Origin: Ruminococcus sp.
Lineage (GTDB): Bacteria > Bacillota > Clostridia > Oscillospirales > Ruminococcaceae
NCBI GenBank assembly: GCA_029063695.1
Contig: JAIDNR010000335.1
Location: 1 to 5,592 of the forward strand
DNA: 5,592 nucleotides
Direction: 5' to 3'
Both the position numbers and the translations under genes were made by a program. Within the stretch, counting starts at the first letter, position 1. Each line of letters begins with the position of its first letter. Shown here in pieces: positions 1 to 5,588 of the stretch. The notes under the pieces were generated by a model that made no database searches, had not been told where the DNA came from, and saw nothing but the letters and a program-made list of their open reading frames with translations.

Positions 1-32
1 GCTATGCCATATGAAAAATTAAAAATGGAAGA

Positions 33-677
33 CTAATTTAATCCCATAACCTTTCCAACTAAAGTGTCTGCTCCTATTTCGTCATGCACTTCATAATCAT
101 CAAGTGCTATGCCGCATTTATAAGCAGCTTTTTTCAGGTTTACAGCAACATAATCAACTATAGTTCCGCCGTCAAGAGCATGGATAAACTTTTCAAGAAC
201 TGCATCAAGTTCCGCATCAGAGTAAGTATATTTTCTGATTTCATCTACAGCTGGCTTGCTCATTCTATTACTTTCAGCTATGCTTACAAGCATATTCAGG
301 CTTCTTGTATCTCCGATAAACTCACTGGCTATCTGCTCTATCAGTTCCGGGTCAACGCTGAAATTCGAATCCTTTTTCTTTCCTGTATTTGCAAGGAAAA
401 ACATTGCATTATACAGTGCTGTATTATCAAGTAAATAATTTTTCTGCTTATCCTGAAAAGCATTTTTAATGCTGTTGATGTTACCTGTGAATTTCTCAAT
501 AAACTTTTCTTTCTGAGAATCAAATTCAGTTTTAGCCTGAGAAACCAGTTCACCTTTTTTTATGTCACTGTATTCCCAATTGTTCTGAATGTCATTCACT
601 TTCTGAAAATACTTCTTTTTCTCTCCGACATATTCACGCATTGTTCTGATTAGTCCTTCAAAAAGTACCTGTATCAT
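33..677 (-). CDS. Hypothetical coiled-coil protein, last gene of the mor-sigma cluster
   Basis: I do not recognise the family. The 214-residue product has no signal peptide or membrane segment. Residues about 10-85 are rich in K, E, Q and D with spaced hydrophobics and look like a long helix or coiled coil. Residues about 85-170 (from DNTALYNAMFF to KFIHALDGG) also look helical, and the tail (190-214) is acidic and Gly-containing. An upstream ATG at 686 lies only 1 nt from the AAAGGA ribosome binding site (688-693), so I chose the ATG at 677, 10 nt from it. The gene starts 22 nt after the sigma-like gene and probably shares its mRNA. It ends in TAG, and the frame after that TAG stays open to the window edge. 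A cytoplasmic phage middle-gene product, such as a regulator or assembly/scaffold helper, is possible but unproven. That it is a real gene is likely; its function is unknown. Confidence 0.75.
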   Translation of the reverse strand: MIQVLFEGLIRTMREYVGEKKKYFQKVNDIQNNWEYSDIKKGELVSQAKTEFDSQKEKFIEKFTGNINSIKNAFQDKQKNYLLDNTALYNAMFFLANTGKKKDSNFSVDPELIEQIASEFIGDTRSLNMLVSIAESNRMSKPAVDEIRKYTYSDAELDAVLEKFIHALDGGTIVDYVAVNLKKAAYKCGIALDDYEVHDEIGADTLVGKVMGLN

Positions 678-699
678 AAAAAACATATCCTTTCATTAC

Positions 700-1365
700 C
701 TAAATTTCTATTCCGTTATAATGCAGCTTAAATTCGCCATAAAGCTCTCTCAAAGAGCTGTTTAACCTCAATTTGCGAAGTATTTTTCTTTCCCTTGCTA
801 TAACAGCCTGACTTGATACTCCACAAACTTTGGAAACAGCACTGAATGACATTTCATTCCAGTACCTCATTTTTATTAACTGTCTGTCCTGTTCATTCAG
901 TTCTGCAAGAGCTTCAGCAACTATCCGCTGTGTTTCTGACAGTTCTACACATTCAAAATCGTTCTGTGCTGTTTCATCAGCAAGCACATCAATAAATTTT
1001 GTATCTTCACTTTCCGAATCAACTGCAATATCAAGACTTCCGCAGCAATTCAAAGGTTCATTTACTGTTCTTGATGTTCTTAGTCCTGCTACAGCCGAAA
1101 ATGCTGTTTTCAAAGCTTTAACAAGATAAGTAGTATAACAATACCCTCTGTCAGAAGAATAGTATTTTACGGCTTCCATCATTGCGGTATAACCCTCTGA
1201 AATAAAATCCTCCACATCAGGAATATACTCTCTTCCTGAAAGTCTGAGATTATTGTAATAAGCATAGGCATATTTCTTTATTAGCTTTTCTACCTGCTCC
1301 CACAACTGCATACACGCTTTTTTATCACCATTTCGGATAGCTGAAACAAGTTCCTCATTTGTCAT
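700..1365 (-). CDS. Sigma-70-family-like transcription factor (regions 2 and 4)
   Basis: This 221-residue protein should act as an RNA polymerase specificity factor. Residues about 10-95 look like sigma region 2: a charged helix, then DVEDFISEGYTAMMEAVKYY (50-69) and GYCYTTYLVKAL (74-85), matching the usual (D)L.qEG..gl..A...yd...g..F.tY pattern. Residues 96-140 are an acidic linker with no region 3. Residues about 144-202 look like region 4: LNEQDRQLIKMRYW (156-169), then a helix-turn-helix with VCGVSSQAVIARERKILRKLR (180-200). There is no anti-sigma gene or ECF signature domain. The gene starts 22 nt after mor, behind a weak GGGA site, so it is probably co-transcribed and perhaps translated less. 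Related short sigma-like proteins occur on clostridial mobile elements. Next to a Mor activator it probably redirects polymerase to middle or late promoters. It ends in TAG. The fold call is firm; the target promoters are unknown. Confidence 0.85.
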   Translation of the reverse strand: MTNEELVSAIRNGDKKACMQLWEQVEKLIKKYAYAYYNNLRLSGREYIPDVEDFISEGYTAMMEAVKYYSSDRGYCYTTYLVKALKTAFSAVAGLRTSRTVNEPLNCCGSLDIAVDSESEDTKFIDVLADETAQNDFECVELSETQRIVAEALAELNEQDRQLIKMRYWNEMSFSAVSKVCGVSSQAVIARERKILRKLRLNSSLRELYGEFKLHYNGIEI

Positions 1366-1387
1366 ACTATCAGTCCCAACTTATTTC

Positions 1388-1684
1388 CTATGTTTTCTTT
1401 TTCTTGTCACATCTTAAGTCTCTTTCAGCTTTTATAATTTTCCTTATAGCATTTTCTGAAAGTGAATACTTTCTTGTCAGGTTTTTTATTGAAATACCGC
1501 TGATAAACTCACTATAAATTGTTTTGTCTCTTCTGCTTTTCGTTATCGTTTCCATTTTAGGAACATATACATAAGAACCTCCGCAAACCCTGATAAGTTT
1601 TGCTGCACTCTCAACACCGATTATCTGTCTCAGGTCGGCTACTGTATCGATTTCCGATTCGGCTACGGCTTCAATCTCGTTCAT
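1388..1684 (-). CDS. mor: Mor-family transcription activator
   Basis: This 98-residue protein resembles the Mor/C activator family of phage Mu, which binds as a dimer just upstream of middle promoters and recruits RNA polymerase. Visible family marks are DLRQIIGVESAAKLIRVCGG (17-36), the strand motif GG.YVYVPK (35-43), and a C-terminal helix-turn-helix, FISGISIKNLTRKYSLSENAIRKII (60-84). The tail is basic (DKKKKT). The ORF extends up to an ATG at 1714, but that codon lies inside the -10 box of a consensus promoter, upstream of the expected transcript start near 1706, so it cannot serve that transcript. The ATG at 1684 has GGAGG (1692-1696) 7 nt upstream and is the better start. The gene follows a terminator and opens a cluster with the sigma-like gene (22-nt gap). 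It ends in TAG. Family confidence is high. Its target promoter is not identified and may lie further left, outside the window. Confidence 0.88.
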   Translation of the reverse strand: MNEIEAVAESEIDTVADLRQIIGVESAAKLIRVCGGSYVYVPKMETITKSRRDKTIYSEFISGISIKNLTRKYSLSENAIRKIIKAERDLRCDKKKKT

Positions 1685-1712
1685 GTCAATGCCTCCGATT
1701 AGTTTTAAATCC

Positions 1713-1742
1713 ATTATAAACTATCCTTTCCACAAATGTCAA
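1713..1742 (-). promoter_or_regulatory. Consensus sigma-A promoter of the mor-sigma cluster
   Basis: On the minus strand, TTGACA (1737-1742), an 18-bp spacer and TATAAT (1713-1718) give a perfect match at both hexamers. The predicted start is near 1706, leaving a leader of about 22 nt that contains GGAGG. It lies directly after a minus-strand terminator, so mor has its own transcription unit. A promoter this strong in front of a phage activator would need repression in a lysogen, but no clear palindromic operator is visible around it. Confidence 0.85.
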
Positions 1743-1770
1743 ACAAAATATTTACATAAATTTTTACAAC
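1743..1770 (-). promoter_or_regulatory. AT-rich UP-like element with repeated TTTACA
   Basis: The stretch just upstream of the mor -35 box is almost all A and T. On the plus strand it holds TTTACA twice (1751-1756 and 1763-1768), 12 bp apart, about one helical turn. It sits where an UP element contacts the polymerase alpha C-terminal domain. An activator or repressor site is the alternative. The repeat is seen; the role is inferred. Confidence 0.4.
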
Positions 1771-1773
1771 ATC

Positions 1774-1796
1774 AAAAGGGCGGTTCAAAACCGCCC
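1774..1796 (-). terminator. Intrinsic terminator before mor
   Basis: Minus-strand RNA forms a perfect 8-bp stem, GGGCGGTT (written on the plus strand at 1778-1785) against AACCGCCC (1789-1796), with a 3-nt loop and then UUUU. The U tract is short, so some readthrough is likely. No T run follows on the plus strand, which fixes the orientation. It should end the early transcript (ner-A-B and the unknown gene) before the mor promoter. Confidence 0.75.
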
Positions 1797-1804
1797 ATAT
1801 TGGC

Positions 1805-1876
1805 TTAAAGCAAGCCATACTGTTTCATCATGTTAAAGTGTACCAGTGCTTCCATACGTCCCTGCAATTCAAATTT
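1805..1876 (-). other. In-frame open stretch after the TAG stop of the upstream gene
   Basis: Directly after the TAG at 1877-1879 the same frame stays open for 23 codons (beginning KFELQGRMEAL, ending KQYGLL) and then meets TAA at 1805-1807. A 5-bp hairpin (GGCTT/AAGCC, 1802-1816) covers that TAA, and the terminator follows. The stretch could be a readthrough extension, the former C-terminus of the gene, or a tiny ORF starting at the ATG at 1854. No good ribosome binding site precedes that ATG. Chance is a real possibility for only 23 codons. Confidence 0.3.
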
Positions 1877-2305
1877 CTATTCTTTTTCAAGATAAGGAAA
1901 TGTATTTTTCATGTAATCAATAAGCCTTTCATCTACATCAAACGTTTCATCAGCCGGCTTGCAACGTCTTTCAAGTTTTGGCATTTCTGAATTAACTGTA
2001 TGTATCACAGGCATTTCAGCCGTAAGCAGATTTTTAAGAACGCTGAGACCAATTTTCAGTCCATTTTCAAAAGCTTCAGAATTGGATATATTAATGATAA
2101 GGTCAAGTTCATTTACAATACTTATTTTGGATTTTTCATCAAGCATCATAAGATTTGATGTACGGTCTACAAATCCCTGTATTTTCAGCTTTGTTTCGTC
2201 AGAACAATAGTCAACATTTTCTCTTTCATAAATCTGCATAATCACGGCATCAAAAATACTGTCCATGTTCATTTCAAACGAATCAGCATTTGTAATTTCT
2301 TTCAT
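1877..2305 (-). CDS. Hypothetical early protein downstream of B
   Basis: I do not recognise a family. The 142-residue acidic protein looks mainly helical, with no signal peptide or membrane segment. Residues about 60-92 (SIVNELDLIINISNSEAFEN, then GLKIGLSVLKNLL) form an amphipathic pattern with F..G.kiG..vl..l, similar in style to small helical proteins common in clostridial mobile elements. The C-terminal third is Pro/charge-rich and ends NTFPYLEKE. The start is the ATG at 2305: GGAGGAAG (2311-2318) sits 5 nt upstream, whereas a TTG at 2320 would lie over that site. Its place after B corresponds to the semi-essential early region of Mu, which encodes DNA-protection and host-control functions; that is positional analogy only. 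Its leader carries a strong hairpin and lies downstream of the region complementary to the predicted plus-strand small RNA. It ends in TAG, with an open in-frame stretch beyond. Confidence 0.75.
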   Translation of the reverse strand: MKEITNADSFEMNMDSIFDAVIMQIYERENVDYCSDETKLKIQGFVDRTSNLMMLDEKSKISIVNELDLIINISNSEAFENGLKIGLSVLKNLLTAEMPVIHTVNSEMPKLERRCKPADETFDVDERLIDYMKNTFPYLEKE

Positions 2306-2336
2306 TGCAACTTCCTCCAAAAAATATTTTTTACTG

Positions 2337-2367
2337 CAAGCCCCTGAAAATTGTTTCCAGAGGCTTG
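2337..2367 (-). repeat. Hairpin in the leader of the unknown early gene
   Basis: Inverted repeat CAAGCCCCTG (2337-2346) and CAGAGGCTTG (2358-2367) with an 11-nt loop. It has one mismatch as DNA, but on minus-strand RNA this becomes a G-U pair, so the stem favours the minus transcript. It can extend by CUG/CAG across one bulged U. It is followed by an A-run then U-run (2319-2330) just before the GGAGG. It is not a standard terminator because the U tract is offset. An attenuator, mRNA-stabilising stem or protein site is possible. Confidence 0.5.
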
Positions 2368-2394
2368 ACAGCTTGTGTACAGATGTGGTATAAT
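2365..2394 (+). promoter_or_regulatory. Consensus plus-strand promoter, opposite to all genes
   Basis: TTGACA (2365-2370), an 18-bp spacer and TATAAT (2389-2394), with an extended -10 TGG immediately upstream (2386-2388). Both hexamers are perfect. Transcription would start near 2401 and run rightwards, against the early operon. No plus-strand gene follows, only a terminator, so the product is probably a short untranslated RNA. Confidence 0.82.
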
Positions 2395-2398
2395 AAAC

Positions 2399-2422
2399 GT
2401 GTCAATGGTTCAAATTTGACAC
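2399..2422. promoter_or_regulatory. Operator-like inverted repeat at the plus-strand start site
   Basis: GTGTCAA (2399-2405) and TTGACAC (2416-2422) form a perfect 7-bp inverted repeat with a 10-bp spacer. A 10-bp palindrome, TCAAATTTGA (2410-2419), overlaps the right arm. It covers the expected start at about 2401. It may be a dimer-binding operator for the Ner-like protein or the unseen repressor, or simply the 5' hairpin of the small RNA. It does not resemble the TAATATrAC sites at the right edge. Confidence 0.4.
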
Positions 2423-2464
2423 ATCAGGGTGCTTGTTATTGCCGTAACAAGTGCCTTTTCTTTA
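2401..2464 (+). ncRNA. Predicted ~65-nt antisense small RNA
   Basis: This transcript is inferred from a perfect promoter ending at 2394 and an intrinsic terminator at 2428-2466. It has a 5' part that can fold through the TTGACAC repeat, a short linker, and the terminator stem. No ATG or ribosome binding site lies within it. Its whole length is complementary to the intergenic part of the minus-strand early mRNA between B (ends 2481) and the unknown gene (starts 2305). The arrangement recalls lambda OOP RNA and transposon antisense RNAs such as IS10 RNA-OUT; that is analogy, not homology. If expressed in a lysogen it could cut or mask early readthrough RNA. Both ends are estimates. Confidence 0.55.
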
Positions 2465-2466
2465 TT
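2428..2466 (+). terminator. Intrinsic terminator of the plus-strand small RNA
   Basis: GGTGCTTGTTA (2428-2438) pairs with TAACAAGTGCC (2445-2455): 11 bp including two G-U pairs, with loop TTGCCG, then TTTTCTTTATT. On the minus strand the hairpin is followed by CTGATGTG, with no U tract, so it works only for plus-strand transcription. It stops 15 bp short of the end of B, so it may also shield B and A from antisense transcription. Confidence 0.7.
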
Positions 2467-2480
2467 ATCCACATTATTCA

Positions 2481-3395
2481 TCAGAACTGCTCCACCTTTC
2501 CCACTCTCTGCATAGCCTGCATAAGAGCATCAACAGATATATTTCCCTGCTCCGCTGAATTGGCTACCTTGAAAAGATTGACAGCATATCTCAAACCGCC
2601 TTTCTGTGAAGCTGCACTGCATAAACATTTAAGCACTTCATTATTAAGATTAAATTCGCTGAAAAGAGCAGCTATTTCGTTGATATTAAAGCGGTTGGAT
2701 AAATTACAGGTGTATTCAATACGGCTGTATACCTGGTCAAATTCTTCCTTTTCCCTGCCTATTGTCATACGCTTTATAATATCCGGTGTTCCTGCATATA
2801 TAACGCCCACTTCTGCACGGTCATTGAGAACCCTGAGAGTATCAAAAGCCCTTGCTTTCAGGTGCTGTGCTTCGTCAATTATAATAAGCCTGTCCGTTCC
2901 TGCAAGTTCGTCCACAATCCAGTCAAGTATGTCAGATGAAGAACCGCTGCACTCCTTATTCATTGATTTTGCTATCAGTTTAAGAATTGAGCAGGGAGAC
3001 CATTTTGTAGCGTCCGCCTGAATGTAGATTACTCCGCTCATAATCTTCTGATAACTTTTCAGAGCCGTTGTCTTGCCGCTTCCTGAAACACCCGATACAA
3101 CACCTGTACATCTGTTTGCATAAACATAATCAAGCGTATTGATGATTTTTCTTGTGTTTCTTATCTTGTCTGTGAACTGCGGAGCTTTTGTGTAGGCTGT
3201 ACGCATTTCCTGCAAATCTATGAAAGAATTAATCTTCACAGAAATTTCTTCATTGTCTCCGCTGTAGGAATCGCTGAGGAACTGCGACACTGTAGCGGCT
3301 GACAGGCAGATTTTCTTTGCAATAACAGCCTGAGTAAATCCTGTACTGCTTATGTAATCCGTCAGCCTGATTCTTGCTTTTTCAATATTATCCAT
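2481..3395 (-). CDS. MuB-like AAA+ ATPase, transposition target selector
   Basis: This 304-residue protein matches the size and layout of MuB (312 residues), the ATP-dependent DNA-binding partner that captures target DNA, activates the transposase and gives target immunity. Residues about 5-65 look like a MuB-type N-terminal helix-turn-helix (FTQAVIAKKICLSAATVSQFL, 20-40). The AAA+ core has Walker A GVSGSGKTT (102-110, Lys108), Walker B RLIIIDEAQHL (169-179, Asp174/Glu175), a sensor-1-like GVIYAGTPD (197-205) and candidate arginine-finger residues Arg225 and Arg235. The C-terminus (about 240-304) is helical. The open frame runs to 3494, but the ATG at 3395 has AAGGAGG 7 nt upstream and overlaps the end of A by 8 bp, so it is the start. 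It ends in tandem TGA TGA codons. TnsC and IstB are related ATPases, but pairing with a MuA-like enzyme and a Mor gene favours MuB. Confidence 0.92.
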   Translation of the reverse strand: MDNIEKARIRLTDYISSTGFTQAVIAKKICLSAATVSQFLSDSYSGDNEEISVKINSFIDLQEMRTAYTKAPQFTDKIRNTRKIINTLDYVYANRCTGVVSGVSGSGKTTALKSYQKIMSGVIYIQADATKWSPCSILKLIAKSMNKECSGSSSDILDWIVDELAGTDRLIIIDEAQHLKARAFDTLRVLNDRAEVGVIYAGTPDIIKRMTIGREKEEFDQVYSRIEYTCNLSNRFNINEIAALFSEFNLNNEVLKCLCSAASQKGGLRYAVNLFKVANSAEQGNISVDALMQAMQRVGKVEQF

Positions 3396-5286
3396 TTGCA
3401 AACCTCCTTGAAAGTTTGGATTCATAATCATCATCTTCATCAACAGGAAGAACATAATTTTTAGCAGCAGCATTGCTAATCTGCTGTTCTTCAATGCTTA
3501 TACGTTCAATTTCTTTCCTCTTATCATATTCAAGACAGCTGACTGAGGGAATATCACTGAAATCAGGTTCTCCGAATGCTTCTGCACGTCTTCTGTATAC
3601 ATCTTCAATCAGAGGAACTTCAACATTATGCGGATAACAAGATTTTGCAAATGCACGCATTTTGCTTTTTTCCTTTGCATTATTCCTGATAACCTGCTTG
3701 TTGACTGCTTCGCCTGCTCCGTATACATAAAGCTCCTTGCACGGCAGAACACCTAAAAAAGCTCCGTTTTCAGCAAGATATACATGAATTTTCTTGACAT
3801 CACCAGTAAAATATTTTGCATACACTTTCTTACCAATATACTGCCTGACGAAATCGCCCAAATAGTAATCTTTTCTGTCCAGTTCTGCAAACTTCACACC
3901 GTTTTTTGTAACGGTTACTGTACGGGTACGGCGACGCATTACTGAAAGCAGCTCTTTTTCTCCCATACGTCTCATAGGTTCTGTAAATTCCTCTTTATAG
4001 CACTGATACGGTGTTCTTCCGTTCATTCCTTTTCCGCTCTGTTCTGTATTGTTGTACAGCTTAATCACGTATTCAGCAACTTCCCTGAATTTCTCGAACG
4101 TCATAACCTGATTTGCTATTTTTGCATTTGTCTTTCCCATTGATTCAGCTCTATGCTCCGGACGGTCTCCGCAATAGGAATCAAGCATCTTGTCAAAGTG
4201 TTCAATTGTTCTGAATGTCCGTTCAATATGCTTTGCCTTTGCATTGTAAGGAATTGTATTCCTTACTTTCAGGTCAAGTTCCGCCGCAAGCGAATAATCA
4301 TTGTCAAGATTGAATAAATCGTGTGTTGTATAGTCCTTGCCGTTGTCAATCTGAATCACTTTGGGAAGTCCGCAGTTACTTACAGCTTCTACAAAACTGT
4401 CAAGAACGGTATCTGAATTAGGTTCGCTCATTCTGATTACATAACCAAGAATATACCTTGAACGGCGGTCAATCCATGTACTGAGCCACGCCCTGCCTAC
4501 TTTTCCCCTGTCATTCACAATAACGTCATATACATGATGGTCTGCCACCCATTCATAATTTGACGGCACACTGTCATAATCAGTCGGTATGCTCGGCAGG
4601 TAGTTATCTTCAAAGAATTTCTTCCCCTTACGATACAATGCAAGTGTTGAATCGGGAACAGTGTACAGAAAACGCTTGAAACTTGATATACTCGGCACTT
4701 CTCCGTCAAGATTATTTTTTACAGCGTCATAGCATTCCTTGATTGACGGTTCCTTGTCGGAAAGATAGTATTTCAGGAACATATCCTGCATTTCTTTTGT
4801 AAGTGAAGTTCCTGAATTACTGCTGTGTCCTCTCAGGTCAATAAGTCCGCCTGCTCCGTATTGTTCATACCTTACAGCCCACTTTGAAAGGCGTTCGGGC
4901 TTGAACTCAAACATAGGATAATTTTTTTTCATATACCTGACAAACTGCTTGACATGGTCTTTATGCGGATAGCTGTCACGGAATTTTATATATTCCTGTA
5001 CGATAAGCAGCTTTTCATTGAGTTCATCAAGTTTATCCTGCGGAAGTCCGTCAAGGAGCTGTTCTGATATGTCTCTTGAAACAGGCTTTCTTCTTTTTTC
5101 CGCATATCTGCACTGTGCATCATTCGACAGACTTTCAAGAAGTATGCGGAGCTGTCTGCCATTCCTTCCCTTGCCGTCAACATATTTGTACTGTAAATTG
5201 CCACGCTCAACGTTGATTTGTATTGCTCTTTCACCAACTCCACAACACTCAGCAGCTTCCTTTACCGTTATCCAGTGTTCAGCCAT
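3388..5286 (-). CDS. MuA-like DDE transposase
   Basis: This 632-residue enzyme is close to MuA (663 residues); it would nick element ends and join them to target DNA. Residue numbers count an in-frame TTG just upstream as residue 1, so subtract 1 from the ATG. In order: an N-terminal helix-turn-helix (WITVKEAAECCGVGERAIQ, about 6-24, then a GRNGRQ wing); further DNA-binding helices (about 80-210); an RNase H-like core with Asp250 (WVADHH), Asp315 (QIDNGKDY) and Glu356 (AKHIERTF); a basic segment MRRRTRTVTV leading into the Mu-type beta-barrel (about 445-525); and a charged C-terminal tail (540-633) with DEDDD, the region that in MuA contacts MuB. All three catalytic residues are present and there is no frameshift, so it should be active. 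The ATG at 5286 overlaps the ner stop by 1 bp (TGATG), with AGAGGGAG 10 nt upstream. Confidence 0.95.
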   Translation of the reverse strand: MAEHWITVKEAAECCGVGERAIQINVERGNLQYKYVDGKGRNGRQLRILLESLSNDAQCRYAEKRRKPVSRDISEQLLDGLPQDKLDELNEKLLIVQEYIKFRDSYPHKDHVKQFVRYMKKNYPMFEFKPERLSKWAVRYEQYGAGGLIDLRGHSSNSGTSLTKEMQDMFLKYYLSDKEPSIKECYDAVKNNLDGEVPSISSFKRFLYTVPDSTLALYRKGKKFFEDNYLPSIPTDYDSVPSNYEWVADHHVYDVIVNDRGKVGRAWLSTWIDRRSRYILGYVIRMSEPNSDTVLDSFVEAVSNCGLPKVIQIDNGKDYTTHDLFNLDNDYSLAAELDLKVRNTIPYNAKAKHIERTFRTIEHFDKMLDSYCGDRPEHRAESMGKTNAKIANQVMTFEKFREVAEYVIKLYNNTEQSGKGMNGRTPYQCYKEEFTEPMRRMGEKELLSVMRRRTRTVTVTKNGVKFAELDRKDYYLGDFVRQYIGKKVYAKYFTGDVKKIHVYLAENGAFLGVLPCKELYVYGAGEAVNKQVIRNNAKEKSKMRAFAKSCYPHNVEVPLIEDVYRRRAEAFGEPDFSDIPSVSCLEYDKRKEIERISIEEQQISNAAAKNYVLPVDEDDDYESKLSRRFANG

Positions 5287-5522
5287 CAACTTTCAGCTCC
5301 CTCTTTAAGAGCTGAAAGCATAATATTGCTGTCAACCGAAAGTACAGAAGCGATTGATTCAACCAATTCAACAGAGGGCATAATTCTTCCCTTGATGATG
5401 AAGTTAATTGTTCCTGCTGAACGGTCTACCTGCTTTGCAAGCCACGGCTGTGAACGCTCCATTTCTTTCAGTCTTGCTCTGATGATTGCACCTAATGGTG
5501 TATCAGGTCTTTTTCCTGTCAT
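5286..5522 (-). CDS. Ner/Cro-like XRE-family HTH regulator
   Basis: This 78-residue protein is a single helix-turn-helix domain. Residues about 11-69 hold helix 2 SQPWLAKQV (24-32), recognition helix SAGTINFIIKG (35-45), and the XRE-style MPSVELVESIASVLSVD (48-64). As first gene ahead of A and B it sits where Mu has ner, the early negative regulator. It probably binds the TAATATrAC half-sites just upstream and restrains its own operon and the divergent promoter. The open frame runs to 5588, but the promoter starts transcription near 5554. The ATG at 5549 lies almost at the 5' end with no ribosome site, while the ATG at 5522 has AGAGG (5533-5537) 10 nt upstream. Its TGA overlaps the ATG of A. 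It could instead be the lysogenic repressor itself, but its size and co-direction with A favour Ner/Cro. Confidence 0.8.
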   Translation of the reverse strand: MTGKRPDTPLGAIIRARLKEMERSQPWLAKQVDRSAGTINFIIKGRIMPSVELVESIASVLSVDSNIMLSALKEGAES

Positions 5523-5536
5523 TTTTTCAAAACCTC

Positions 5537-5565
5537 TTTTCTTTTTCATTTTTTTGTGGTATAAT
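5537..5565 (+). promoter_or_regulatory. Rightward extended -10 promoter, probably for the divergent repressor
   Basis: TGG followed by TATAAT (5557-5565) is a perfect extended -10 box on the plus strand. The -35 position (about 5537-5542, TTTTCT) is poor, which extended -10 promoters tolerate. The start would be near 5572, heading out of the window, where a Mu-like element would keep its repressor gene. It shares TGTGGTATAATA with the plus-strand promoter at 2384-2395. Confidence 0.55.
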
Positions 5566-5588
5566 ATAAGTAATATAACCATAGTCAT
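5561..5588 (-). promoter_or_regulatory. Leftward early promoter for ner-A-B
   Basis: Minus-strand ATGACT (5583-5588, 4/6), a 16-bp spacer and TATTAT (5561-5566, 5/6). The start is expected near 5554, leaving a leader of about 32 nt with AGAGG before the ner ATG. Its -10 box overlaps that of the rightward promoter, so the two should compete for polymerase. The -35 is modest, so this is a reasoned but not certain call. Confidence 0.5.

Noticed and set aside
1..32. Start of another minus-strand gene
   Set aside because: The only ATG is followed by GCA TAG and has no ribosome site; nothing supportable lies in these bases.
84..434. Plus-strand open frames opposite the coiled-coil gene, plus the minus-strand shadow at 341-553
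   Set aside because: No ribosome binding sites, unlikely composition, and fully inside a better-supported gene.
830..1129. Plus-strand frame opposite the sigma-like gene
   Set aside because: Ser-rich antisense translation of clear sigma region 2 and 4 coding; no start signal.
2404..2420. tRNA-like T-loop (GGTTCAAAT) in the intergenic region
   Set aside because: The flanking bases do not form a 5-bp T stem, and no acceptor, D or anticodon arm is present.
2305..3021. 238-codon plus-strand open frame opposite B
   Set aside because: It runs antisense to the well-supported ATPase, has no ribosome binding site, and its inner ATG is created by the extended -10 box (ATGTGGTATAAT). It is a shadow frame.
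3396..3494. 33-residue N-terminal extension of B
   Set aside because: A Met/Leu-rich string read out of frame from the end of A; the ATG at 3395 has an ideal AAGGAGG site.
4515..5308. Short extra frames within the transposase and ner-like region (4515-4709, 4986-5243, 5018-5308)
   Set aside because: They overlap conserved MuA domains in other frames and lack start signals.
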